A stretch of DNA of 64,000 nucleotides from Ciona savignyi (Eukaryota > Chordata > Ascidiacea > Phlebobranchia > Cionidae), in assembly GCA_000149265.1 (NCBI GenBank), contig CH003403.1:56131-120130 (forward strand). The letters run 5' to 3'. Under the pieces are notes generated by a model, which saw only the letters and a list, made by a program, of their open reading frames with translations, was not told where the DNA came from and made no database searches. Below are positions 12,001 to 19,387 of this stretch, in pieces (the first letter of the stretch is position 1; each line of letters starts with the position of its first letter). A program made the position numbers and the translations under genes.

Positions 12001-15000
12001 ATGCCAACGCAGACACAAAAAGGAAAGTCACATACACCGCATTAGTCCCCACAAGCTTAATCATTTAATGGGAACTTTAAATGTTGGACATTTCTGTCGT
12101 AATGTTGTATTTTAAATGGTTGGGTTTTACTGCTAAATCAGTCATTACATTGTTTTAATTTATTTTTGACATGCTAGCAATGTTTTTTTTTTGTTTCGTT
12201 TTATTTCTCGCTTGCCTTTTGCTATATTAATGGGTTGCCTTAACCCTGTTTTTTTAGGGAGGGGAGGGGAGGGGGGTTTATTTGTGTGTGTTATTTCAAT
12301 TATGGTTTTTTTAGTGAAAACATAAAAAATAAATAAATGGAAAGGAAAAGAGCAATATCACTTACTTTGATAACTCAGCATCCACAACTTAATGTTGTTG
12401 TCCTGCCCAGATGATGCCATAAGAAAACACCTCTCCGGGTTGTCAACTAAAATATATAGAACAAATATGGATACAATAAAAAAATAAGTGTACAATCACC
12501 CCAATACTGTAATAGGGGTAATTGGAGTAACCTGAAAACAGAATTTTGTAAAATTTCGGCCAGTAAGAATTCACTCCCGTGTGGAAGCTCACAAGAGTAA
12601 TGCGGGTAAATCTTTTAGGCGAGTAACAGGCGTAAGTATAAACTCCACAACTTAGGTAAAGTTTACCCAAAATCAGCATTTAAAACAGAAACGTGAATGT
12701 ATGAACTAAGTAAATTAAATGTGGTTCAGCTACAAATCATTAAAAAACCCGATGATTTATAAAATACCTTTAAAACAATTTGTACAATATCTACCCTAAG
12801 ACTTTGTTTTTATTGTAAACATTTCGGTTTAAAGGAGAGCACTACCTTAGACATAAGTTGTATAAAATGTCCTGCATATTAACACCACAGATACCTTACT
12901 TGAACTGTGGAAGGTTGGTGAGAATACGACGCAAGTGACACCGCATGAAGATATTCCTTCGTCGTGGGCTTGGGTTAGCGACGCTAATTGCTGCGGGAGT
13001 TTTAAAATAAAAATTTTTGGTGGGATTTAAAATTATTTGTAAAAATTTGGTGGATTTATAACGATTTGTGAAAATTTGGTGGTATTTATTAAAATTTGCA
13101 AAATTTAGTAGGATTATTAAAATTTGTGAAAACTTGGTGAAATTTAATAAAATTTGTCAATATTTTTAGCGACGCTAATTGCTGTGGGAGTTTTAAATGA
13201 AAATTGGTGGTGGAGTTTATAACGATTTGGTAAAATTTGGTGGGATTTATATGATTTGTAAAAATTTGGTGAAATTTAATAAAATTTGTAAAAATTGGTG
13301 GAATTTATAACATATTTTGAAAATTTGGTGAAATTTATTAAAATTTGTAAAAATTTGGTGGAATTTATAACATATTTTGAAAATTTGGTGAAATTTAGGA
13401 AGATTTGTGAAAATTTGCTAGAATTTTAACATGTTTTAAAAATTTGGTAAAAATTATAGCAATTTTTGTGAACGAAACATTACAGTGACCAACAATTATT
13501 CATTTTGTGTGAACCAAATCTTACGCTCACCAACAAATTATTGGGTTCCATGTCCCACATTCGAATATCACCCAACGCGGAGCCGGTCAGTAGGAATGAA
13601 TCACAGGGGGTGAAAGCAGCAGCGTATACATTGCCCTCTGGGTGACCAGCCTTTATCTTAAATCATAAAAGCTAATCATATTTGAAACTTTGATCTAATA
13701 TGTAGGTTAGATCTAAAATATCTAAGATACATATTAGAATATCTAAGATACATATTACTGGGTTCGAATTAATGATTTTGAAACGATTCGCGAAATGAGT
13801 GGGTTAGGAGAAAATCGTTTTCACGCATTGGCTATGTTAAATTGCCTTAGAATGCGGTTTCAGAACCTCTTAAACTAATCTTTAAAGCCTGAAAGATAAT
13901 TAATTAAGCAAACAGTACCGTTATTTAGTAGTAATGATAAACTACATTAAAAGTATTGTAAGTTAATGTGTGTAGGATAGGACGAATATCGACGAAACGA
14001 AGCTCTTAAAACGAGTAATCTTACTTGTTAAAACACCATATAACCTTATTATAAAGGGGTGTGTCGCATCTCTGCCAATCATAAATAAAGGAATCGTTGT
14101 ATATTAACGCATAATGGCTATTGTTGCGTTGTGATAGAAATGCTTATTATGCGTCAATAATGCAAAGTAAAGGCAAGGTAAATAAATGTAATAGTAATTC
14201 CATTGTTAAATGTTATGTTGAAGGCAAACGATGTGATGTTATATTAACGTGTTAATGATTTATTATTAAAAGTGCGCGAAATCAGTAACGGTAATTTATA
14301 TTTTCCGCGATTTTGTTAAATTTTGTAATTCGCGAACTTTAAAAAAACGGTTCGTGAATAGCGATTCGCGATACCTTAATTCGAACCCTGTATTAGATCT
14401 AAAACGCAATAGTTGCTTGTAAACAGCTTGCGCTATCTCGTGACACAACGAGTAGTACAAAAAACATAGATCTTAACAATTTTTAAAGATTTATTTCATT
14501 TAAAAAAAATGGTAAACACCAATTAAAATCATTTAAATAAAAGTGTCTCATAGTAACAATTTGGAATAAATCTAGATTATGGTAACTAGTTTTTCTTTAG
14601 TACAGATGAAGACTATTTAGAATTTACAAATTAAAATCTTACTGAAACAAAAGAGCTATTTTAAAACACCATTTTTTAGCAGAGTGGGTACAAATTTAAT
14701 ATGTGTATGTAACCTATATATTTGTGTGCAACATTTGCACATAATAATAGCTTATAAATAATGAAATATTTGGACTGGGATTTGAAATTGAATATTCCAA
14801 CCAGCTCACATTATTCTAGAACAGTGATCTGCAACCGGTGTGCTTTGACACACTACTGTGCCATAAGACAATGCTAGGTGTGCCGCAGGAAAATAATATT
14901 TTTTAACACAGTTTTTGGCAAATTACCAAATAAACATAATTTTTTTTTTGCAAATTTGAGTATTACGACTATCAGACACAACGCTAATATAATATCAAAT

Positions 15001-16578
15001 AATTATAGCTGGTCAGAAGAACTCCTATTGTACAATTTTTACTGCAATGTACCGTTAAATTTAGTAAGTTTCTAAATGTGCTTTGAGTGAAAAAACGTTG
15101 CAGAGCACTGTTTTAGAATATTTTTAAATATTTACTTAACCTTAATTGTCAATTCATAATCTAACCATATCATATATCGGCATAGGCATCCAGTCAGCTG
15201 CCGCGCACCCGCGCATATGATCTGATTTTAAGATGAAAAGAAAAAATTCGCTATAATTGGTAATAGTATGCATGTCAATTTGAAGTGATTATAATAAGAC
15301 TTGTATTAATGATTGGCAAAATAAAACTTCGGTTTATTGTTAATTTGTTGGCAATCCGATTAGAGTGCAAACCAAAAATTGCTAATGCCTAAATATATGT
15401 ATGTTGGTTCTTTCTGGCTATGGTTACAGCACCTCAGTATATCGGTATTTATGTAGTAACCTTATTTGTTTCTTCTGGCCAATATCCCATAGAGCGATTG
15501 ATCCATCCCCTGCCCCAGTGGCCAGCATATGAGCCTGACTTGAAAACGCACACACTTGCGCTGTATTGATGTCAGAGTGTTGAAACACAGCAACCACCTT
15601 AGATGAAGGGCAAAAAGGATAAATAAAATGACATAAAATGCGAAAAAAAGGATAAATAAAATGACAATATTGGTAATGTAAGAAAAATATTTTTTTTACT
15701 TGGAGTAAAACATAAACATAGCTTAAAAACAGGTATTTTATAAATGCTTTTTAAGGTTAGATATTTGCATTTTAGACTCAGATATTATTGTAGGCCCAGA
15801 TAAATAAAATCTAAAATACTTGCATTTTAAATGCAATCTAAAATACATGCACTTCAAATACAAGCTTAAATATTTGCATTTTAAATGCAAGCATAAAAAC
15901 TTACATTGCATACCTGCATTTCAAAGTAAATGTTATCTTACTTTATATTCTTTATCATTTAGTTGGAAAATACTCGCTTTGCCATCTGAGCAAGCAGTAG
16001 CAAGAAGTGACCCTGTTGCGTCAAAAGTGACAAGGTTGACTCCATATTTGAATTCCTTTATTGGGGAATACGGAAGCTCAGTGAAGGTTTTGGCCGAGTA
16101 CACTCTAAGGGTTTTGTCACCTGAACAAGGATAAATTGTCACTTACAAAACATGATATTTTTTAACAAACACATAATTAACAGACTGGGTAAAACACGAA
16201 TAGATTTTATTAATCAACCATTTGGTCATTACATTACCGTAAAAAGAACAATGTTTTCACAATAAAAGAAAAACAACACTGTGTGAAATAAAGACACGAG
16301 TGTTGTTGTGTTTGTTTCACTTATGCATGGGTATTAAACTTATTAAGCGCTCGCTACAGTAGCAATAAAAATAATAAGAGCCATATCAAAAAGATGAAAG
16401 AGCAGCATGCAGCTATGGAGCCTCAGATGGCCGATCCCTAGTCTAGCGAGTTGCAGAATAAGGGCATTTTATAAATCGCTTATGGTACATTACCTGAGCA
16501 TGTAACGAAGTAATCACTTGAAAATGTACAGGAATTAACCTCTTTGGTGTGACCACCAAGTCTGCACAGTGACAGCAT
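1..16578 (-). CDS. WDSUB1: WDSUB1-like WD40/SAM/U-box protein (3' end outside window)
   Basis: Putative E3 ubiquitin ligase of the WD repeat, SAM and U-box family; substrates are not known to me. Twelve coding exons run from ATG at 16578 to the window edge: 16494-16578, 15942-16120, 15461-15597, 13531-13650, 12900-12990, 12366-12446, 11736-11863, 5691-5861, 4159-4330, 2390-2569, 508-576 and 1-40 (partial). They encode about 484 residues: WD40 blades from the N-terminus ([45 protein letters not shown]), then SAM ([11 protein letters not shown] onward), then the U-box ([14 protein letters not shown]). Domain order and length fit human WDSUB1 (about 476 aa) as I recall it. Splice phases agree at every junction except exon 3 to 4. 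The last part of the U-box lies outside the window. The introns carry SINEs, MITEs and a nested gene on the other strand. Confidence 0.93.
108..335. repeat. Intronic minisatellite, about 41-bp unit
   Basis: Roughly six degenerate copies of a unit containing ATTATTTAGTAGCAATGG and CTGAAAAATT, in the last visible WDSUB1 intron. The plus-strand open frame here is only this repeat. Confidence 0.75.
508..576 (-). CDS. WDSUB1: WDSUB1 exon 11 (U-box start)
   Basis: Encodes [20 protein letters not shown], the canonical first half of a U-box. The donor is GCAGCAG|GTATAT, and the split Asp codon is completed by the exon at 1-40. Confidence 0.95.
795..905 (+). mobile_element. Possible LINE reverse-transcriptase tail fragment
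   Basis: One frame reads [18 protein letters not shown] and then AERRARNR. This resembles the GRPxxRWxDDI motif often seen near the C-terminus of non-LTR reverse transcriptases. It is short and isolated. Confidence 0.45.
1272..1574 (-). repeat. SINE-A copy (tRNA-headed, about 300 bp)
   Basis: The tail (GGATAA...TTTATT) is at the left and the tRNA-like head at the right. Shared core blocks include GGTAGAACCCATTAATCC and GCCTTGCCCAA. I believe this is the known Ciona short tRNA-related element, but have not compared it. Confidence 0.85.
2390..2569 (-). CDS. WDSUB1: WDSUB1 exon 10 (SAM end and linker)
   Basis: Encodes [20 protein letters not shown], the last SAM helix, then a linker. The splice sites are CAATTTAG|CT and AACCAGG|GTAAGT. 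Confidence 0.92.
2577..2890. repeat. Intronic tandem duplication, about 155 bp
   Basis: Two adjacent copies share CATTAACATTTGTCTGCC, GAATTAATGCATAGCACTGT and a terminal TTTTAGAGCGG. A shorter related piece (2287-2370) lies on the other side of exon 10, so the duplication spans the exon's neighbourhood. Confidence 0.75.
2891..4158. other. Unassigned intron sequence
   Basis: AT-rich WDSUB1 intron. No exon, repeat family or motif recognised. Confidence 0.5.
4159..4330 (-). CDS. WDSUB1: WDSUB1 exon 9 (SAM, first part)
   Basis: Encodes [20 protein letters not shown] onward to [12 protein letters not shown]. The donor is T|GTAAGT. The 5' end at 4330 is chosen because it is the AG that keeps phase with exon 8, but nearby AGs exist and an intronic repeat abuts it. 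Confidence 0.85.
4320..4570. repeat. Degenerate repeat abutting SAM exon
   Basis: CATTCTCT...ACCAT...AATATT..GATGGAAT...GGGTACACA is repeated at about 4325-4380 and 4450-4520. The left copy touches the exon 9 acceptor. Confidence 0.6.
4585..4782. repeat. 66-bp minisatellite, three copies
   Basis: The unit contains TTATGGAAATAATAACACCA and GGTGGGTACATGGGTAAT. Three near-identical copies give a spurious plus-strand open frame repeating every 22 residues. Confidence 0.9.
5297..5680. repeat. Two facing SINE-A fragments
   Basis: A plus-oriented degraded fragment (about 5297-5410) is followed by a minus-oriented head fragment (about 5524-5680). The latter ends about 5 bp from the donor of WDSUB1 exon 8. 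Confidence 0.7.
5691..5861 (-). CDS. WDSUB1: WDSUB1 exon 8 (last WD40)
   Basis: 171 nt, phase 0 at both ends. Encodes [20 protein letters not shown] and [10 protein letters not shown]. The donor GTAAGT (5685-5690) lies only a few bases from a SINE head ending near 5680. Confidence 0.92.
6050..6841. mobile_element. hAT-type non-autonomous element with nested repeat
   Basis: Ends are CAGTGGTTCTTAAACT and AGTTTAAGAACCCCTG, an imperfect terminal inverted repeat typical of hAT elements. Flanks are ATTTATAG (6042-6049) and ATTTATAT (6842-6849), a 7/8 target-site duplication. C-rich subterminal tracts flank an inner element (6189-6756). No transposase was seen. Confidence 0.85.
6189..6756 (+). mobile_element. 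TTCGAA-terminal MITE, copy 1
   Basis: About 570 bp matching, in inverse orientation, the element at 13758-14390, including TTCGCGAACT-like and CGCGAATCG blocks near the ends. The left end is slightly truncated. It sits inside the hAT element at 6050-6841. Confidence 0.8.
7715..7985. mobile_element. MITE-like repeat with TATAAGGCCCACTGTC motif
   Basis: Contains CTATAAGGCCCACTGTCAAT, CGGGCCTATAAGACGCA and GGGCGCACAATCAATTTAA. A related piece in opposite orientation lies at about 29790-29972. The repeated 'ataagg/gcgca' blocks suggest a DNA-transposon-derived repeat; the family is not assigned. Confidence 0.5.
8000..9140. other. Unassigned intron sequence
   Basis: Part of WDSUB1 intron 7 upstream of the nested gene. 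The stretch 8700-8990 is less AT-rich and may be an old repeat, but nothing was recognised. Confidence 0.4.
9535..9542 (+). promoter_or_regulatory. TATA box of nested peptide gene
   Basis: TATATAAG lies 53 bp before the ATG at 9588, so transcription would start near 9565 with a leader of about 20-25 nt. This spacing is ordinary for a TATA promoter. Confidence 0.65.
9588..9817 (+). CDS. Arg-rich peptide exon 1 (signal and cationic core)
   Basis: 76 codons plus two bases before GTGATT. If this donor is not used, the product ends four bases later as a 77-residue peptide. Leader, TATA box and signal peptide make this part the most secure. Confidence 0.65.
9588..11020 (+). CDS. Nested gene: secreted arginine-rich peptide precursor
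   Basis: Not a family I can name. ATG at 9588 opens a clear signal peptide ([18 protein letters not shown]), then [19 protein letters not shown] and further Arg pairs, then a Gly/Phe-rich end (GGFSGGL); the mature part has about 18 Arg and 2 acidic residues. The frame stops at 9821 if unspliced, but CATAG|GTGATT at 9817 is a possible donor. Downstream lie 10164-10199 (or 10177-10199) and 10968-11020. Joining 9588-9817, 10177-10199 and 10968-11020 gives 306 nt, 101 residues, with an acidic tail ending PEELGDNE and TAG. Signal, cationic core and anionic tail is the layout of known tunicate antimicrobial precursors. AATAAA at 11200 could end the transcript. The gene lies wholly inside WDSUB1 intron 7 on the opposite strand. 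Confidence 0.6.
10177..10199 (+). CDS. Arg-rich peptide candidate exon 2
   Basis: Ends at a strong donor (GATGGAG|GTAAGT). The best acceptor by sequence is TTTTGTACAG at 10163, but that start leads to a stop after [10 protein letters not shown]. Using GGAGAG at 10176 keeps the frame open into exon 3. The choice needs a transcript. Confidence 0.35.
10241..10520. mobile_element. MITE-like element in peptide-gene intron
   Basis: Bounded by TGGAAAGTTCGT and ACGAACTTTCCA in inverse orientation, with repeated TGCGCCA / CGCCACGCCAGCA blocks inside. No target-site duplication is obvious. Confidence 0.6.
10968..11020 (+). CDS. Arg-rich peptide candidate exon 3 (acidic tail, stop)
   Basis: Acceptor CTATTTTGCACAG at 10967. 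Reads [17 protein letters not shown] then TAG. The acidic composition complements the cationic core. Confidence 0.4.
11200..11205 (+). terminator. Candidate polyadenylation signal, peptide gene
   Basis: AATAAA about 180 bp after the proposed stop. Another AATAAA at about 10138 would serve an unspliced short form. Confidence 0.35.
11736..11863 (-). CDS. WDSUB1: WDSUB1 exon 7 (WD40)
   Basis: Encodes [19 protein letters not shown] and [10 protein letters not shown], with strong GH and W-repeat signatures. The splice sites are GTTTTTAG|GC and ACAACA|GTAAGTG. Confidence 0.92.
12257..12276 (+). other. Four-run G tract (possible G-quadruplex)
   Basis: GGGAGGGGAGGGGAGGGGGG in WDSUB1 intron 6, rare in this AT-rich context. 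The G-rich strand is the non-transcript strand of WDSUB1. Confidence 0.6.
12366..12446 (-). CDS. WDSUB1: WDSUB1 exon 6 (WD40)
   Basis: 81 nt encoding [20 protein letters not shown] then WMLSYQ. The splice sites are TTTTAG|TTGAC and CAAA|GTAAGT, and the phases agree on both sides. Confidence 0.9.
12900..12990 (-). CDS. WDSUB1: WDSUB1 exon 5 (WD40)
   Basis: Encodes [12 protein letters not shown] and [15 protein letters not shown]. The acceptor is CCCGCAG|CAA and the donor TTCAA|GTAAGG. The start of this exon plus flanking intron is repeated about 190 bp upstream (13166-13203). Confidence 0.87.
13000..13450. repeat. Intronic tandem repeat, AATTTGGTGG family
   Basis: About 15 loosely repeated units of roughly 30 bp (AAAATTTGGTGGAATTTATA and variants). 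It includes a second copy of the exon 5 boundary (13166-13203: TTAGCGACGCTAATTGCTG). Confidence 0.85.
13531..13650 (-). CDS. WDSUB1: WDSUB1 exon 4 (WD40)
   Basis: Encodes [14 protein letters not shown] and [14 protein letters not shown], followed by GTGAGC, phase 0. The 5' end is either 13650 or 13656, since both follow an AG. Confidence 0.85.
13758..14390 (-). mobile_element. TTCGAA-terminal MITE, copy 2
   Basis: 633 bp with termini CTGGGTTCGAATTAA and TTAATTCGAACCCTG (one mismatch between inverse ends), flanked by TATTA direct repeats (13753-13757 and 14391-14395). No coding capacity. Inverted relative to the copy at 6189-6756. Confidence 0.85.
14822..15110. mobile_element. hAT-type MITE
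   Basis: 289 bp, ends CAGTGATCTGCAAC and GTTGCAGAGCACTG. Flanks TTCTAGAA (14814-14821) and TTTTAGAA (15111-15118) are a 7/8 target-site duplication. Confidence 0.85.
15461..15597 (-). CDS. WDSUB1: WDSUB1 exon 3 (WD40)
   Basis: Encodes a blade with [17 protein letters not shown] and DGSIALWDI. The 5' splice is CATCTAAG|GTGG, phase 0. The best 3' splice is ATAAG|GTTACT (phase 2), which does not match the phase of the next recognised exon, so the 3' boundary is uncertain. Confidence 0.8.
15942..16120 (-). CDS. WDSUB1: WDSUB1 exon 2 (WD40)
   Basis: The acceptor TTGTTCAG|GT completes a Gly codon. It encodes [20 protein letters not shown], very close to the human counterpart, and ends phase 0 at TATAAA|GTAAGA. 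Confidence 0.92.
16494..16578 (-). CDS. WDSUB1: WDSUB1 exon 1 (start codon, first WD blade)
   Basis: ATG at 16578 opens [17 protein letters not shown], which lines up with the human start MVKLIHTLADHGDDVNCC as remembered. The donor is CTCAG|GTAATG, phase 1. An AG inside the exon (GTGCAG) could be an acceptor if the true start lies further upstream, but the match to the human N-terminus favours this ATG. Confidence 0.85.
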
Positions 16579-16756
16579 TATTAGTTTTTATACCGCACCA
16601 AAACACCAGTAATTTATAACTAATTTAAGAAATTGCTGCAAAAAATTCAACATTTTCAAGTATTTATTTTGTTCCCATTTTTCAGGCTAATAGGGGGCAT
16701 AAAATTGATACTCGTTAAACCTTGCATAGTGGCCGATGAGGACCTTCAACCGAACC

Positions 16757-16844
16757 GAACCGAATTGCGGCAATTATGGTGGGTGGAACAGTGATGTGTG
16801 TGTTAATGGATACTGGGGCTGACATCACATTGAGAAAAAAATAG
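16757..16844 (+). mobile_element. Fossil retroelement protease fragment
   Basis: Reads VMCVLMDTGADITL, the retropepsin DTGA signature with its flanking strands, as in Ty3/gypsy-type LTR elements. Only a short piece survives, just upstream of WDSUB1. Broken. Confidence 0.55.
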
Positions 16845-17090
16845 TTGCTTTGACAAATGTGTTGACGACACATATGCGTATGTTTAAGGTTAGTTAACAA
16901 ATATTTATGCTTTCCCCATTTGCCATACTTTCTAACTTACCAATATGTGACCTTTAACAATTGCCTGAAAAATAAACTTAAAAATTAACACTACTTTACT
17001 ATTCCATTGCAACATATAATTACGAAAACCCGCTTAGTATTATTCTGAATGTAATCTGATTATTTCCCCTGTGACACCAGAACGGGGAAA

Positions 17091-17294
17091 AACTAAAAGG
17101 AGGGAAAGTGGGAAGGGGGGAAAGGAGGAAACCTCCACATTAAAAAGAAGATTAGGGAATTTGAGTTAGTTTTAAACATGGGGTTGGAGTTAAGGTTAGT
17201 TCTGGGGTTAAAATTAGTACCATATTTAGGGCAGGGTTTAAAGTAATTTCTTTATTTTTAGCGAGCACTTTCCCTTCTTCCCTCCTTTTAGTAT
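17091..17294. mobile_element. MITE, polypurine-ended, copy 1
   Basis: Ends ACTAAAAGGAGGGAAAG and CTTCCCTCCTTTTAGT are inverted repeats. The interior (GGAGTTAAGGTTAGTTCTGG) recurs at 26907-27084. Confidence 0.75.
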
Positions 17295-17296
17295 TG

Positions 17297-17590
17297 GATA
17301 GGATAGGATATTCATCTTTATCCCCGTGAATGGGAAAACCAAGGGGGTTATCACATGGCAATCGTCAGATCACCTCGTGCCAACTGTCGGGTTACCGGAG
17401 CTATTGCGTGTGTTATATATATGATAGACACGTTTCTTCAATTTGGTAGAACCCATTAATCCACTGGGTTCAGGCAATGTCCGTAAAGTGCCTTGCCCAA
17501 GGACACAACCGACTAGCTAGCGACCAGTTTCATATCTGCAACCTTTCGATTGAAAGGCGACGCACTTAACCGTTAGACCAACGGTCCGGA
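17297..17590 (-). repeat. SINE-A copy, near full length
   Basis: Tail GGATAGGATATTCAT at left, head (GTCCGGACCGTTGGTCTAAC on minus) at right. One of the best-preserved copies. Confidence 0.9.
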
Positions 17591-18845
17591 CATGTTGCCT
17601 TCAAAACCAGCTTGTTAGATACGTATACCAAAAAAACAAATATGGCGTTAACTGAAAACCAAACAATGAAACAAAAAACTGTGGCAAGATACTGCAGCAA
17701 AACAGGAAGGCACCAAAAAAACAAAAGTTATCTAGTTTGGTGCCTACCAAATAGTTTTCGTCTTCGTAAATCCTAACTTTCTAAAGGTGAATCCCCTAAA
17801 TCCACGTGACTTTGCAACTGACTTAACTCATAGAAATATGTTACTCTTCTATGTTCACAGACGTTTAAATATGAAGTGCTTTTTTTGTGAAATCACCGGT
17901 TCTCAATTCAATAAAAAACATTTTCTCACCAATGCTGTCATTGACGTCAAGTACTGCCCAAACAGACAGTTTTTTTTTAATTGTGCACTTAGTGCGAGTT
18001 GGTGGTCTTAGACCGAACCGCTCGTGCAATGTGGAAATCAATCCACTGGGGGTGGTTTCCCTTTGATGTGGTTGCTGGAAGAGATGTCCTTCGCAGGCAT
18101 CTCTCCACAGCGTGCAAGCCACGTAGGGAGGGGGCTGGGTATCCCTAGGATGTGATGTTATTGGGATAGCTGCCGGTATTTAAGACCATTTGAAAATTAA
18201 TACGAAGATTTTCTCGTCTTTAGTTTGAGTAGGCTCCGTTTAAGCCAAATCACCGTTTGACTTCTTTGGAAATCTTTGTTGTTTTTTTTTAATTGCTTGT
18301 CGTCTTTTAAACAGGTCATTACGATGTTTCTCTAAATGCTTTGTTTCTATTTTTGTATTGTGTGTCCCGTTGTAGAAACGTTGCTGGTGCTATTTCGAAG
18401 GAAGATTTAACATTTTCCTGAACCTTCGATCGGAAGTCGGCATCTATTTCTCTAAAAAACCTTTCATGCCGTCTTAGTAGGAGTTAAAATGATCAATTGA
18501 AATGTTAATGTTTTGGCCAGGCGTATAAACGGGCGGGTGATATTAAAAAATTAAAATCCATTTTAATATACGCAAAAGAACAAAATATATAAAATCGGGG
18601 GAGTTCTCTCTCTGTTGCGATAACAGCGTCCTGGCAGGATCTGCAATTTATTACAGATTCTCTATCTGGTTCTTCAAGAAGCCTAGAAGGTCCTGCAACG
18701 TTGTTGCTTCATAAAACTACAGCTAAAGTAAACGTGCGTGTTAAAAACAGAAATTCAAAGATAAAATACTTGAGGTGCCAAGGGTATGACCTTAATGTAA
18801 AATAAGTAGGAAACAAAATGTGTTGCAGCTTTGAATTTATCAGTT

Positions 18846-19208
18846 CCTTGCCCAGGTTGTTCCTGGGCAAGGAACTTTACAGACCTTGCCTGAACCCCGT
18901 AAAATAATAGGTCCTACCAAACTTAAGAACGTATCATTCATACACAACACACTTTATAGTCCCGATAACCCGACGGTGGGCGCTAGAGGTGATCTGACGG
19001 TTGCCCGTGTAATAATGTCCTTTGAGTTGTACGGTCGCGTGGCGGAATGGTTAACGCGAACGATACATATACCGACTTACATACAAAAACGGTCCAAGTG
19101 ACGAGCCCATCATGGGATTGAAACTTAGCTCGGTAAAAAAAAACAAAAAAAAACGTCCTTTGAGTTTTTTAATTACGGTGATAAACATGAATATACCTTA
19201 CTATAATA
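18846..19208 (+). repeat. SINE-A copy split by SINE-B
   Basis: Head side to 19028, tail side from 19167 (GGTGATAAACATGAATAT). The interruption is the SINE-B at 19029-19154 with its target-site duplication. Confidence 0.8.
19029..19154 (+). repeat. SINE-B copy (second tRNA-headed family)
   Basis: A-box-like region TGGCGGAATGGTTAACGCG, B-box-like GGTGACGAGCCC, poly-A-rich tail. Exact 12-bp target-site duplications GTCCTTTGAGTT at 19017-19028 and 19155-19166. Confidence 0.9.
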
Positions 19209-19238
19209 TCCTATCCAAAAACACTCAATCTCTTTTTA

Positions 19239-19383
19239 AAATGGGTTGCCCTGAAAAGGGCAGTTTAAAATGGGTTGCGCTAAAAAGGGCAGTTTAAAAT
19301 GGGTTGCCCTGAAAAGGGCAGTTCGAAATGGGTTGCGCTAAAAAGGGCAGTTTTAAAAGGGTTGCCCTACAAAGGGCAGTTTA
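19239..19383. repeat. 29-bp minisatellite, five copies
   Basis: Unit AAAATGGGTTGCCCTGAAAA plus GGGCAGTTT. Copies alternate CCCTGA and CGCTAA variants, giving a 58-bp higher-order unit, and each can form a GCCC/GGGC hairpin. Confidence 0.9.
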
Positions 19384-19387
19384 TGTT

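Noticed and set aside
17787-18122. Possible small gene around 17.8-18.1 kb
   Set aside because: Two overlapping frames on opposite strands, no recognisable domain, splice site or promoter.
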